Under the pieces are notes generated by a model. The model was not told the origin of the DNA, did no database searches, and saw only the letters and a program-made list of their open reading frames with translations. Made by a program: the position numbers and the translations under genes. From Microstegium vimineum (Eukaryota; Streptophyta; Magnoliopsida; Poales; Poaceae): a stretch of 64,000 nucleotides of DNA. Every line of letters starts with the position of its first letter. The first letter of the stretch is position 1. Positions 46,201-58,088 of the stretch are shown here, piece by piece. Location of the stretch: positions 10,393,630-10,457,629 of the forward strand of contig CM039137.1 in assembly GCA_022036555.1 (NCBI GenBank), read 5' to 3'.

Positions 46201-49200
46201 ATACGCATCCAATATTCCACCAATCAATCCCGAAACCTATTGGCTTTCACTGTGCAACTCAGAACACGTGTGTTACAACTCACTGCCTTTCACTGTCTTA
46301 TTCAGTTGTTTATAATAAGATGTGTAATGTGTTCCATTGCAAGATGGATATCTTTTATCCAATTGCAAGTTATTTAAACAGTGTTCTACAAGCAACATTA
46401 ATAGAAAAGAGATTATATCAATGACATTCTGACAGAGTAAAATATCTACAAAAGCCTTCCTGTTCGCTTGGGTCCAAAACCTTTAATTTCTAACCCTATC
46501 TGTCAACCTCTCCCTTACCACCAAAAAATTAACAGAAGAGATCTATGATCAATTATGGCTATTTCTGACTCCATAAATATGATATGTCATCACATTTAGT
46601 GGCTATATATCGTGGAGACGATATCTATTATAATTGTCAAAGTATCTATCTGAATATTCTGAGTGAACACAAATGTACTAGCATATTCTACAATATGCTA
46701 TATCAATAAGGGTTTGCAGAGTTAATACATACTTCCATCCCCTTTTTTTTCAAGTTCAATATACAATAAGAACCAGCCTTTTCCACAGCAATGCACAGAA
46801 AAATAATCTGGAAGGGAAACTTTGTTTCTTTTGGAATGACTTGTTGATGTGGGATTACAATCAACAACCATGCAAAATGTTTAAGTGCAATACGAACTAG
46901 AATAAGGTTGAAAAGACCATACTGCAATTATTTTAAGGAACCTTTATAATTGGGAACATTACAAAGATGCCATCATAGAGTACAAGAAATAAAGTAAAAT
47001 GAATAAACTGAGCACAAAAAAACTTTTTTCCTCACCCAATGTGGCACCCACTCTCCCAATGAGTAATGATCTGGCTTAAACATTGGACCAGGATCACAAT
47101 AAAGCCACCCAGTCGACAGATCCTGAAATTATTTGCATTATAAATTTAGCAACACAACAGCAACTAGCCATACAATAACCATATTCTGAAGAAAATCTAC
47201 AACCTTTCTTGGGCATGTCAACCATTGGGAATGGCCCATTACATTTGCTAACTGCCACAGAAAAAAAATGAAAGTAAGCAACACATCTTGAACTAAAAAC
47301 AAATAGCAATTTTTTTATAAACAGAAATTGATAGTGGATTATTATTTAAAAATCAACCCCTTAAGGGCTGTATTCAGGTGTATTCCAAGGAGAACATAAA
47401 CCATGAGTAGCCAAATAAATCTTCACCTTTCAACATGTTTTAACTTGTAAGGTTGATAGTGAATTGGTTTTGTCCCACAAGTCATCTTTGGATCAAAGGC
47501 AGGTCTAGATTAATTGCAATGTCACGAGGTTCATTATCAGAATCCAATAGTTCGAGTGTTTCTACCTTTATCGGTTTGGTAAATATGGAGGCATGAATGC
47601 AACATTGAGTTACAGAAAATGCGCTGAGGATTTTCTGTTTTTTCTCTATGTAATAGAAAAAAATTATCAAAGGCTTCAATACATATCAAAAGCTTCTGTG
47701 AGCTCCAAAAGGGAAAAGCACCTAGTGCACGAGAAATATATGAGTAACATAATTGAAGTGCAAGTGATCAATGAGAAGGGAGATCAGAGTTTTGCAGGTG
47801 ACTGACACCTAAAAAAAGAAAAGGTGGGTGCGTAGTAACCTGTAATTCAGTAACTGACCACACATGCATATACAGAAAAAACATAAGTGAGCAATACTAT
47901 AACACACCAGTGGGACCAGGAAACATGCTACAAGGTAGAAGTAAAGCCTCTAATTTAGACATGTTCCCAGGTAGGACTATACTTCAAGACAACATGCCAT
48001 TCAACATGCATAAAAACAAAGGCGTAAGGCTATAAACAAATGTCATCATTTCAAAAAAAAAACATTACTATAAAATTATCCTGACGAGAAATCGAGAATT
48101 TAACAAAGTCTCACCAGAAACGCAGAGATGATAGTTGTCACTGATGCACCAATAAAACCTTCCCAAGTTTTCTTTGGGGACAACTTGATTAATGGTGTTC
48201 TCCCAAGAAAGAACCCAAATAAATAAGCAAAAATATCATTGATCACAATAAGTGAAGCAGGCAAAAGAAACCTGAGTAAACATAAGATTGTAAATGCACG
48301 GAGTTCACTAATGGTAGCGAAATACAAATTACTTGTGTAAATTAAATCAGGACAAATATCTTCCACAATATATCTTTAGAGATATGCAACACAGACATAG
48401 TTCCATAGAATAACCCAAACTCAACTGAAATTGAAAAAAAAATAAAAGAGAAGAATACTTCTCATGAAAAAGTGCTAAAAAGGAAATATCAAGGCACAGA
48501 AGTCAGACAGGGGCAGGCCACACTATACCATAAGATATTCTGCAACATCTAAAGTGTTACTAAGTCGTCCGAAGAATCGCTGTTAGTCGCAATTAGTCAG
48601 GCTTATTGGTCCATGGACCACAGAAATCCACAATTAGGCATTCCAAGGCAACTAGTGCAATTAGAATTCTGATCGTCGAATTAATCAGAGATTAATCATG
48701 ATTAGTCATCTTATTAGCTCAGTGACAACCAGCCTGGAGAGAAAATTGTGAGCTCACCAGCTGGTCTTGAGGTTGCGCACTGGGATATTTTATTTTGGCC
48801 CACAAGTAAATGACCATGCTTGATGCTTGGTTTGTTTACAAGTTTATGATAGTATATCTGTGCAGTTTGCAGTTGTGGTTGTGGACTGGTGCTATAATCC
48901 GTAGCAGTACTTAACACTTATACGTTTGGCAAATAGGCTGCTCAACTAGACGACTAGCCACCGATTAACCAGACTGATTAATTGGGATTAGTCAGCTGAT
49001 CGGTGTACCCATATGGCTAAGAAATTAAAAAATGCTGGATGTAATTACAAGTCTTTGCTATCACACAAGCTGATACAGGACAATACAGCCAACCGAGAGC
49101 ATGGTACCAATGTTGCTGAAGTAACAAATGCAGACTGTAAATGCTGTAAAGTGGCACATAGTGTCGGACAATGGAAGTGCAAAACTTTCCTCTTAAGTTG

Positions 49201-51317
49201 AGAGGCTCAAGGTTACTATACTTTTTACAGCTGTAGAAAAAATAAGGCAGAATTAAGTCCAAAAACTCTAATGAATCTGCAAGTTTAGAGCAGATGAAAG
49301 ACAAAAAAATGCACGAATCCTTATCTGGAAGACAATGAAATTTTCAGACAATGGTGGAAATACCAAATAAACACATGTCTAACCTAAACTGAACAAAAAT
49401 AGCTAAGCACTCCATATATTCCAAGAAGTTGAAACTCTAAACAAGTTATTCATAAAGAAACGAATCACTTACCAGAATATCCCTTCAAATATGTTTCCGA
49501 CAGTGAAAGCAGACTGTGCAAAAACCGTTAAAAGTATCATGTGCGTCCAGGCATACTGTTTGAACTGATATTTGTATGTCTTTTTCTTGAGAGTTAAAAT
49601 AAACCATACAAACCCTGGATCAAAGGAGCCATAAATACTAGATTTTTTGCTAAATATGAACCAGAAATTCATGATAAGAATGTTATCTTTTATTAAAGCA
49701 TGACTGTTAACACATGAAATCAAGTGAAATCCATGATAACCAGAAATACATGATACTTCCAAGATAACTAGTATGTATGCAAATATGTAACAGTAATCAC
49801 TTAGGCAGGCATGTATGATCACTTAGTCACTTAGGCAAGCATGTATCAGGGGGAAAAAACAGGCAGACATTTGCACATTCAAATGCCCAGTATCCATCCA
49901 GAATAAGTAAAATCAGGTGATATGTCCAATAATCAAATCTAACGAACATAAAATTTCCATCCGCTAATGTTCATATGAAGAATAACACAAAGGCCCAACC
50001 ATGAATTCTCCCATTAAAATAAAGTGGACAATTACTGACCGAATAATAACTAGCACAATTTGTTGAAAACATAGAATCAATTATGGGATTCCTTGAACTA
50101 AAATGTAGCATCGTAGACTATAATATGTTAAATATTATTGATAGGAAAGGATAGGATATAGTCTGTTTTGTCCCCATCCACTTCAAATTGTAGGTAGTTT
50201 TGGTAATGTCCGAAGTCAAACTTCTCTAACTTTAACAACTTTTTTAGAAAAATATGTTAACATCAGCAATATCAAATACTTGAAACATCAAGAACATTTC
50301 ATGATGAACTTTACGAAACTAATTTCACTTTGTAGATGTTGGTGTATTTTTCTATAAACTTGGTCAAAGTTAGAGAGAGTTGACTTAAGACAAAACAAAA
50401 ACGGCATACATTTTGGAAGGGGAAAGTAAGACCTTCTAACACAAGATCAAACTAGAAAAACAGAATCACTTTGAATATTCCAGATTGATTATGAAGTGTT
50501 TGTTTTTGTAACAAATTTACTAGAGGAAATTATTGCATGTTCCATGGGATACTGAGCCTACCTGCAATATAAAGAAAATAGCAGATAAACATCTGATACT
50601 TTATTAGGCCACTAACGACCTTATAAAGCAAGTGATCTGAAGTTACTGTATTCACAAGCTGCCGACTAAGAAAGCGCCCATAAGTGTACAGCATTGCCGT
50701 GAAAAAGAAGTGCCTACAATAGGAAATAACACTTGCATAAACGACACAAGGAAAAAAATACTGTTGAAAAGCATGGCAGCTGTGAGACTGCAAATTTCTG
50801 TTTAAACTTAGTAGAATCAAAATGACCCATAGCTTACCAATTCAGCAGCCTGAACCCTGGCAGTTGTTTCTCTTCACTGGATTTTCTGAGTAGGTTGAAA
50901 AGCTCTCTTGCCATATATATTTGAATCACAACCACCATAGCCCAGATATATAAATGACCCATATAAATAATAAAGGCAAAGCCTCCAATCATCCATACTG
51001 TAGAATATGTACGGATAAGCATTGATTTATACTTGTTCTGATCATTGACAAGCAACGGCTGTCCATTAGCTCTATTTCCATCAGTGGGAGCCTGAGGAAA
51101 GTGATCATGATTAATTACGAAAAAGAGCACCTGAAACAGGCTGCTGGTCTAGCTTGAACCATGCCTCAGTGTATTAGCTGAAATCTGGAGAAAGAACAGA
51201 GCGCAATATAAAGAGCAAAAGGAAGAAAAAATTACTAACCTCAGCTGAATGTTTCCGACGTCTTACACGCCCTACATGAGAAGCAGAAACATCGCTAGAG
51301 CTAGTGTCCCTTTGCAT
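43245..51317 (-). CDS. CDS: Phosphatidate cytidylyltransferase (CDP-diacylglycerol synthase)
   Basis: An integral membrane enzyme, probably of the ER, that makes CDP-diacylglycerol from CTP and phosphatidate, the precursor of phosphatidylinositol and phosphatidylglycerol. Eleven coding exons on the minus strand: 51240-51317, 50838-51091, 50562-50713, 49473-49614, 48115-48271, 47204-47251, 47036-47122, 44048-44176, 43914-43970, 43445-43528, 43245-43334. They sum to 1278 bp (425 residues), all with GT-AG borders and continuous frame. The N-terminus MQRDTSSSDVS leads to a basic RVRRRK stretch, then several hydrophobic membrane segments from exon 2 on. The family signature lies across exons 8-9: SGFKRAFKIK then DFGDSIPGHGGITDRMD. 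The intron between 47036 and 44176 is 2.86 kb and carries an LTR element. No coding defect was seen. Confidence 0.96.
44712..44868 (+). repeat. Left terminal repeat of the small LTR element
   Basis: 157 bp. The first 141 bases match the right repeat with one mismatch (GAGGCCC versus GAGACCC); the last 16 align with about six mismatches. Confidence 0.85.
45235..45312. repeat. Internal GC-rich direct repeat of the small LTR element
   Basis: GCCGCCTCCGCGCAGGG followed by a TCCGCGCCGCCG block occurs at about 45235 and again at about 45281, a 46-bp period. Confidence 0.75.
46093..46249 (+). repeat. Right terminal repeat of the small LTR element
   Basis: Matches the left repeat closely until 46233; the final 16 bases are diverged but keep the terminal CA. 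Confidence 0.8.
48560..48995. mobile_element. Intronic MITE-like inverted-repeat element
   Basis: Left arm AAGTCGTCCGAAGAATCGCT and right arm containing GACGACTAGCCACCGATTAA are imperfect inverted repeats. GATTAGTC/GACTAATC words recur inside. It lies in the CDP-DAG synthase intron between 48271 and 49473. Boundaries are approximate. Confidence 0.5.
50140..50425. mobile_element. Decayed Stowaway-like MITE in intron
   Basis: Long complementary arms: GTCAAACTTCTCTAACTTTA (50215) and TTGGTCAAAGTTAGAGAGAG (50360), with TTTTTAGAAAAATAT and ATTTTTCTATAAACTT between them. The typical grass Stowaway interior is recognisable, but the tips have decayed. Confidence 0.6.
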
Positions 51318-52600
51318 CACTGGTAGTCCAAAGTTACTAAAAAGAAAACGAAAAGGCAAACAGTCAATCAGACCAGATTTGATTACAAGATGAATATGAA
51401 TAGGAAAAGCGTAGAGAAATAAACACACGTACTGATAAACCAATGGGCATTAGAATCAAATAAATTCCTTGGGAACAGAACGCTTGATAGATGCTCTGCT
51501 AAAATCCAACGATACACTGATTGAACACCGGGCAAGCAAAATTCATTTGTAACAATAAATCCGAAGAGGTCTCAAACACAGAGCGTGTGGACAGCCGGTT
51601 CAGCTGAAACTGAACCCCAGGCAGTTTTGGAAGGAAAAAAAAACACAAACAAATACCCAAAAGGCAGACTACTTTAGATGAATTGGAGCATCAATCCCAG
51701 GAACGAATGTTTGGATTTCAGGGACAGCAAAGGAACTAACAAAACAAGCAATCATCCATCCAACTCCAATCAATCTAGGGTTCCTCACCCCACCAGCAAG
51801 GTGGGGTGTTTTAAACGGAGAAGACGTGCAAAGGCGGGCTATGCGCGGCCCCGCCGGGCCAGCGCCCAGGGTACGGGAAGAGGAATAGAGGAAGGGAATT
51901 GGTGAGGAGGGACTTTGCCGTTTAGGGCTGCCGAGGCGGGTGAGTACTTTTTCCTCAGTACAGTCTCCCGCCGCTACCCAGGAAAAAAAAAACGTACTAC
52001 TTCCTTCCTGTGGCACGGGAAGTGCTTCGTCAAGTCCACGGGCTTTGCCTTGTTCCCTCACCGCACCTATACAACGCTAGTGATCGGCGCAACAGACAAG
52101 CACATCGCTCTCACGATTATTAATGGCTGCGCGCAACCGCTCATCTAGAGCCGTCCCAAATCGTCTCAATTAACAACCGAGGTAACATAATCCGACGGGT
52201 GGACAGCTGACAATCGCACAGCCCGTGATGACATATTCCCCAAAAGCAACGAGGCGCCGCCGGCGCAACAACACCGCCGTGAACCAACCACCTTGGCACC
52301 AACAATCCAGAGCAAGCACACCATAAGCTGAAGTGCTGACGCAGGAATCCTGCCCACGCAACAGCGAAAAGTAGCGTCACTGGGAGACGGAGATACCTCG
52401 AGGTCGCGGAGCAGGAGAGGGTGGCTCCGGAGGGGGACCAGGGGAGTACACAGCAACACCGCCGCCTCGCCGGCGACGGGGGCGGCGCGCGTGGAGCGGG
52501 GTTCTGTGGTGAGAACGCTGCGTGCTTCGGGAAGGGCGGAGAGGGGAGAGAAGCCTGCGACTGCGAGACTAGTTGTGGCGCTCGGTTCCCCACCTGCTGT
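51318..52600 (-). other. CDP-DAG synthase 5' leader and promoter region
   Basis: An acceptor (TTTTTAG/TAAC, exon edge 51336) just upstream of the ATG and a donor (CTCGAG/GTATCT, exon edge 52397) on the minus strand suggest a 5'UTR intron of about 1.06 kb. The GC-rich block 52397-52600 would be the first leader exon. No protein domain is present in the ORFs here. Inferred from splice signals only. Confidence 0.45.
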
Positions 52601-52964
52601 TTGTCGCCGCGGGAATTGGAATTCCTTCCTTATTAACCCCTCTTGGGCTCCTGGTGGTCTGGCACGTTATTCTCCAACGACTTATTCATTTCACTTAACA
52701 GCAGCTTAGCAGCTATAATATAATGTTTTTTTCTCATAAAAAATAAATAATAACAAAAGTTGATTTATCAGCCAAAATATTTGTTAAAAATAGTTTTTTC
52801 TCTAGATAATTCCTCTATTCTTTTTTATCTTTCCTTCCCGAGCAAGTGTGTTTACGAGGACAGAACATTTCCCGAGCGATAGATAAAAAGGAACTTGAAC
52901 TCGAGTTGACTCACCAATGCATCGGTCAAACAATTTTGACCTTTTTTTATTGAAAACTTGATGA
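52601..52964. other. Upstream spacer of CDP-DAG synthase
   Basis: Contains GGTTAATAAGG on the minus strand near 52628-52638, a possible weak TATA-like element. Otherwise AT-rich and unassigned. Confidence 0.35.
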
Positions 52965-53203
52965 GGGCATTGTTTAGATGTCTGTAAAATTCTAAAATTT
53001 TATAAGATTTCCAGTCATATCAAACATTTAAACTCATACATAGAGCATTAAATATAGATAAAAAATAGATAATTATATAGTTTATCTTTAATTTACGAGA
53101 TTAATCTTTTGAGCCTAATTATTTTATGGTTGGATAATTAGCAAATACAAATGAAAGTACTACAGTGTCAAAACTTTAAATAATTTTACATCTAAACACG
53201 GCC
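52965..53203. mobile_element. MITE, GGGCATTGTTTAGATGT-type ends
   Basis: The left end GGGCATTGTTTAGATGT matches the reverse complement of ACATCTAAACACGGCC on the right. AT-rich interior with AAATTTTATAA. No transposase. Confidence 0.65.
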
Positions 53204-53712
53204 GGAGATAATTTCATATGTATTTCAATCACCGTGAGAATTCAGGGCTATATCTATTTTTAGACAAGCCAAAAAGCCCTCCCTGTAAAACAAGGTTGTG
53301 GCAGTAATCAACAAGGCCATAGCAATAATCCAGGTGGTTCGCTCGGCTTGAGAAGAACAAATAGAGTCTCAGGGAGTTGGAGAATGGTTGCAGAATTTGC
53401 GTTGATTGCTAGCGCCATGCACGTTTAGAAGCAGCGATCAGCCGATCACATTGGCAGTTTGGCATCAAGCACGTTGATTAACGCCTGCGTCCTCGGGCCT
53501 GTACTCCCTTTGCCACCGCTGACCATTGACGCGCTGCATGTCCGCTCGCTCAGTCAAACTGGCGCAGTTAATCACTCCCAGTCGGCCACGGTCAGCGCGG
53601 GGCGGCGGGGGCTACTTGGCCCGGTCACGGACCTGATGCTGGATGCGCAAGGTGCTCGTCTGCCCCTCGCTGATTGTTATCGTGCTCGTCTGTCCCATGG
53701 GATTACTTACTA
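53204..53712. other. Spacer, no gene supported
   Basis: A moderately GC-rich stretch at 53440-53700 is open for 119 codons on the plus strand, but its product has no recognised domain. Confidence 0.4.
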
Positions 53713-53780
53713 CATCCTCTGTCCTAAAAAAATCACAATTTTAACTATAAATCTTATGATTTTTTTTTGGATGAAGAGAG
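53713..53780. mobile_element. Very short Stowaway-like remnant
   Basis: ATCCTCTGTCCTAAAAAAAT and TTTTTTTGGATGAAGAGAG form a foldback of 68 bp flanked by TA on both sides (53711-53712, 53781-53782). Confidence 0.55.
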
Positions 53781-53782
53781 TA

Positions 53783-54440
53783 CACAGTAAAATACTACAG
53801 TACGCTAGTACCGTATGAGTATCGGTTATCGATGATTTTTGCATGAACAGTAAACCACGTCATCATTGGATTATAGTACTAGCTACGCCCCTGCGTACAG
53901 CAGCGTACCGCACTACCCCCGCCTGGGCTGTATACCTACTGTCTTGGATCCTAGCTTCTTTACGCCCGGTTTTTGTATGAGGATGCCAGGCTTTCGTGTA
54001 TACACGTGGGACACACGCTCCCACAGCTCAAAAGCGTGCCATTATCGGGGTGCTCAAGGAAAGTAACCCAAACAGCTTATGCTCTGCGTCGGTTCCCTTC
54101 GCTTTCGGTGTGGAGTGGAGCACGAATATATATATGGGCATAAGCATAACATGGCCAATGACCGTGGGTCTTGGAGGGAGACCGACGGGACGTTGGAATA
54201 TTGAATAATCGAATCCATGCCATGGTTTGATGGTTTCCTTTGTCACGTGACAACTGACAAGGGCACCTTTGGTGTTCCTATCCTGCCTTCCCCAGGTGGC
54301 TAACGGGGAGGGGGCCAAAGATAAGGCGAGCGCAGAGGCTACATGGGCTAGCTAGGCCATGAGAGGTCTCAGCCCACGAACAGGCATGACAGCTAACATG
54401 CCATGCATCGTGGAGTGGGCTTCAGCTGGCTCGGCCTAGT
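53783..54440. other. Spacer, nothing recognised
   Basis: Mixed-composition DNA with short ORFs only; no domain, repeat boundary or splice chain was seen. Confidence 0.45.
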
Positions 54441-54650
54441 GTTTGGTACGAAGGAGCTAATTACTGGTTAGTTAAAAATTAGCTCTGCTAAAAAATGCTA
54501 GTTAAAAATGATCTCTATTGCATAAAAAAATAGGGCTAATAGGTGGAATGTTTTTTTTCAAGATTTCACCTAGTTGTTAGCCAACTTTAACTAATTTTAA
54601 GCTCAACTAATAACTAACCCTAGCTCATCAAGCATACCCTATCTCAGCAT
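54441..54650. mobile_element. MITE-like element
   Basis: A GTTTGGTACGAAGGAGCTAA left end and CTAGCTCATCAAGCATACC right end are loosely inverted, with repeated TAGTTAAAAAT and TTAGCTC words inside. Boundaries uncertain. Confidence 0.4.
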
Positions 54651-54684
54651 GAACTAGCTGCCTAGTTCACACATCACACATCAC

Positions 54685-54830
54685 CGGGAATGAGCGAGTC
54701 GCTCGTTTGGCTAGCATCGCGAGCCGCGAGTTAGGCCACCCGGGTTCGAAGCCCCGGTGCCCACGTATTTCCGCTCAGGCTGACTGGGAATGGGGAATTT
54801 CCCCGGTTAAAAAAAACTGGACCAGTCCGC
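54685..54830 (+). mobile_element. tRNA-derived SINE fragment
   Basis: GTTTGGCTAGCATCGCGAG (A-box-like) and CCGGGTTCGAAGCCCCGG (B-box, GGTTCGAAGCC) resemble the 5' part of a tRNA-related SINE. A short A-run occurs at 54818-54826 (GGTTAAAAAAAACTGG). A complete tRNA cloverleaf does not form. Confidence 0.5.
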
Positions 54831-55290
54831 TGCCTGTAGTTCCACACGGCGAAGCCATCCGCCGCCGCTGCCACGCTCTCTCTTCTCTGGGATGCACACG
54901 CAAAACCCCTTGCTCTCGCTTCTTCGCCTCCTCAATGTCGCACCTTCTACTTGTACAATTCTAAGGTGATAATGATAGAGGGACTACGGAGAATTCTCCA
55001 TAGGGGATAGCTCCCCATCTTTGTGCCTATGGGAAAAAATTCGTCGTACTCATTCCCGTGAATGCTTGTGAGGGAGCTTTTTTCCCATCAATGTCCTTGC
55101 ACGGAGAAGTTTTCCCCACAGAACATATAAAAAGATTGAAATGGCCTCGATCTCAATGAGGGTGCCTTTGTTGGCTTTAAAATGTTTATAAACGGATTTT
55201 TTAATAAGCAAAAGATTTACGCGTCATTGTTATTAAAATAAAAGAATTTAACATACAAATGATATGTTGACGAGCGTCTTAGGAGGTCTA
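54831..55290. other. Spacer, nothing recognised
   Basis: A stretch near 55000-55110 has GGGGATAGCTCCCCATC and TCCCCACAG words, typical of old retroelement-like sequence, but no bounded element could be set. Confidence 0.35.
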
Positions 55291-55294
55291 CAAG

Positions 55295-55717
55295 ATTATA
55301 GCTGAGCATCTCCAACAGTTTACCAAAATTCACTTGGCAAATATTATAATTTGACAACTTAAGTGAAAATAGACTATCTCCAACAGTTTGGCATAATTTT
55401 TTGGCAAATTTTTTGCAAACTTGCATCAGAAACCATAAAAGTGAAACAAAATTAATTTTATGTCCTTCTACCTCTGCCAAATTTACATCAGAAATCCTGA
55501 GAATGAAACAAAATTAATTTGTGCCCTTCCACCTCTACGTATGCCGCCAATGCGCGCTGGTTTGCACGCGCGCATATATGCGCGTGGAGGGGGTAAGATT
55601 TGCCAAGTTGCTAAAATTTACCAAGTTGGATGCCAAATTGTTGGAGAGGTTATTTTTCTAGTTTTGCCAAAAAAATAAAAGATAATAAGTGAGTTTGACA
55701 AACTGTTAAAGATGTTC
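55295..55717. mobile_element. MITE, GAGCATCTCCAACAG-type ends
   Basis: Left end GAGCATCTCCAACAGTTTAC matches the reverse complement of AAACTGTTAAAGATGTTC on the right. An inner copy of CTATCTCCAACAGTTTGGCA occurs at 55373. A unit around GAAACAAAATTAATTT repeats at about 55442 and 55505. Consistent with a Tourist-type MITE. Confidence 0.65.
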
Positions 55718-57727
55718 GACCATCATAGTTGGATCATCCTAAATTGATTTCTCATGTTTTGTGTGTTTATAACCCAACAACAACTACAATGATAGGCGTG
55801 AAAAGAAAGCTGAGTGTGCCTCTCGCTTCTGTAAACCAACGTTTGGGCTTGGGCCTTGGCTGACTTCGTATGCCGATCCAGTGCTCCAATATCGGCTCAC
55901 GGCCTAGATGCTAATGTCTTGGGCCCGGACAAGAAGTTGGCTGTTGGCACATCAAAATAGCGTGTCAATTTACATTACATTTCTAAGTTTTTGTTTTCTC
56001 AATTTATATCGCTTCTGTTTCATGTCGCGCTCGACCCCCTTATCTTCGTCAAGTTCCGACGGCATATCTAGGCCAATGAGAATAATGATGATCTTTTTGT
56101 AGCAATGCGGCGAAGATCTGCCGAGTGACGAGGGCACCATGCCACGCGGTAAACAGCTCGCTGAGAAGAACACGTCAAGGAAGGAGTACAGTAAAATAAC
56201 CACATTCCTTGGATTTCAAACTTGCCATTGTTTTTTTCTTTAATTAAAAAAAGTGCTTCGTTCTGAACGCTCTATGTGCTCGCTGGAACTGCTGGTGTGT
56301 GCTACAGCACTAACCGACAGCTGTTATGCACAAGTGCGCGTGGACGGCGACTGCGGGCATCTCCGCATCTGCATGGTACGAGTGTCTGACACAAAAGGGG
56401 AAGGAACTGAAGTACAGTAAACAATTGGTTGCCTGACGGGGCCGATTACGTACGCTAATTAGTAATTAGCGGCACTGTCATGTCAAATCTAGCGCGAGCT
56501 ATAGCTATATGCTGGTAACCGTAACGTAGCTAGCAGAGGGGCTCCGGCCGCTTCGACCATCATCACCCAGCTTTTCACCCCTGGAAACAGTTGAGCTCCC
56601 CCACAGCTTTTCGCCAAAAGGCCACCAGTCAGGCACATGAGCTCCATCCAACTCGATCGGCGGACGGGGAGTTGACACCAAAAGGTGACCCGTCGAGCCC
56701 TCCAGGGAGGGAGACGAGATCGACCTCATCACCTAGCTAGCTTGTTGCCGTCGAGCTTGCATTGCATCGTGCGCCGTGGATGATCGCCATGATGGTGCAT
56801 GCATGTGGTCCACGGCACATTTGCGCACATATATAAAGATGGTTTGGCCCACTCGGAGCCGGAGCCAATGCAAGACCAACACCACTTTTGAGACCCACAC
56901 ACCAGGGCATCATCTTATTCTTATCTGCCCCCAACGCACGAAAAAGATAATCACTTGAGTGCTGTGCTCACACATGCGTGCACACGGCCTATAAGCTAAG
57001 CCAGTAGCTAGCTAGCCATCAGAGTTGCCAATGGTGGCCGCTAGATGAAAGCCGGCGGCCTCCCAAAGATCTCCCTTGGAACTTGAAAGGGGGCCGGCCG
57101 GCCGGCCGGCGAGCGAGGCCAGCTAGTTAGGTCGACAACTTCACGTTTCCGGTACATGTCGTTGCAGGCACACGAGCTAAAAGCTAGGGCCAAGCTAAGG
57201 GCCAAACCCTACATATATTGGGAGGTATGGTATGGCTGTACAACTAAAATAAAGGGAGCCTACTACACGGCTACTCAACAGTTCAGTTAGCACGTATCCA
57301 TCTGAAAAGAGGTCCGGCCGGGACACATGCAAGCGCCCAATCAATTCTCTTTTCTTTCTTTTTTAGTATCAGCTTGGCGCGCAGTTGCCTCCCTTTATTA
57401 ATCTGCATGTCAAGCTGCCACACCACTGCTCCCATGCATCCACTTGACATTACAAAACTAGACAGCACAGCTTCATCACATCAAGGGGCTTATTATTTGT
57501 AGTTCCATCAGAACTTGTCATCAATTAGTTACTCCAAGATTAGTCACCAGTTTAGTCGATGTGAATTTGGTTACCACTTGCTCGATCTCATCAGTAGTAG
57601 TCATCAGAGCAGTGGGACATCTATAAGAAGAAAAACAAAAGAAATGCACCGAACTTCCCTTTCTTTCTACAGAAGATTGATTAAACTCCATCGTAGCTTT
57701 GTGATGATTGATGAATTGACGAGTTAA
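55718..57727. other. Intergenic spacer, no gene supported
   Basis: No recognisable domain in any ORF. A (GGCC)n-like run, GGCCGGCCGGCCGGCCGGC, lies at about 57092-57110. Several GCTAGCTAGC words occur. No known miRNA mature sequence was recognised. Confidence 0.45.
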
Positions 57728-58088
57728 GGACCTATTTGACACAACTTTATGAACTGTTGTGAGCTGTTTTTCTACCAAACACGTATTTCTAAAATAACTT
57801 AATGGATGAAGCTATTTTTCTTTTCTTTTCTCACAAATGGATAAAACTGAAAAAATAGCTATCACAACTTTATTTCTCATATTGTAGTTATTTTATTCAA
57901 TATTCGTCATGTGAATCTGTTTTGCTAAATACAAAATAGCTTAATGGATGAAGTTGTTTTTTTTAATCTTCTCTCGTAAAGGGATGAAGTTGAAAAAAAT
58001 AGCTTATCGTAGCTTCATCTCTCGCATATTAGTTATTTTATTCATTGCTCTTATTATAAATACTATTTTGCCAAACACAAACGGGGCC
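57728..58088. mobile_element. Tourist-like MITE
   Basis: Ends GGACCTATTTG and CAAACGGGGCC are imperfect inverted repeats next to TAA (left) and TAG (right), a possibly mutated target duplication. Inside, TAATGGATGAAGCTATTTTT and a diverged copy appear at about 57800 and 57942. Confidence 0.6.

Larger units (their letters stand above)
44712..46249 (+). mobile_element. Small non-autonomous LTR element (TRIM/SMART-like)
   Basis: Two direct repeats of 157 bp start TGTTAGAGTAATAGGATTAG and end in CA. A degenerate Met-type primer site TGGTATCCGAGG (44869-44880) follows the left repeat, and a purine tract GTGGGAGGA (46084-46092) precedes the right one. The 1.2-kb interior has no gag or pol; it is GC-rich with short low-complexity ORFs. 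It is oriented opposite to the host gene, inside its seventh coding intron. Flanks share only CTG, so no clean 5-bp duplication was seen. It would depend on enzymes from an autonomous Copia relative. Confidence 0.82.

Noticed and set aside
46934..46958. Minus-strand FPIIK-like stretch followed by GT, a possible extra exon of CDP-DAG synthase
   Set aside because: The expected FPWKEL segment is found at 44048-44176 with good splice borders and correct phase; using 46934-46958 would break the frame and the family length.
54720..54775. Possible tRNA gene around the GGTTCGAAGCC box
   Set aside because: The B-box fits, but no acceptor stem or full cloverleaf can be drawn; better explained as a SINE fragment.
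55718..57727. Possible miRNA precursors near GCTAGC-rich palindromes
   Set aside because: No known mature miRNA sequence was recognised and the palindromes are simple repeats.
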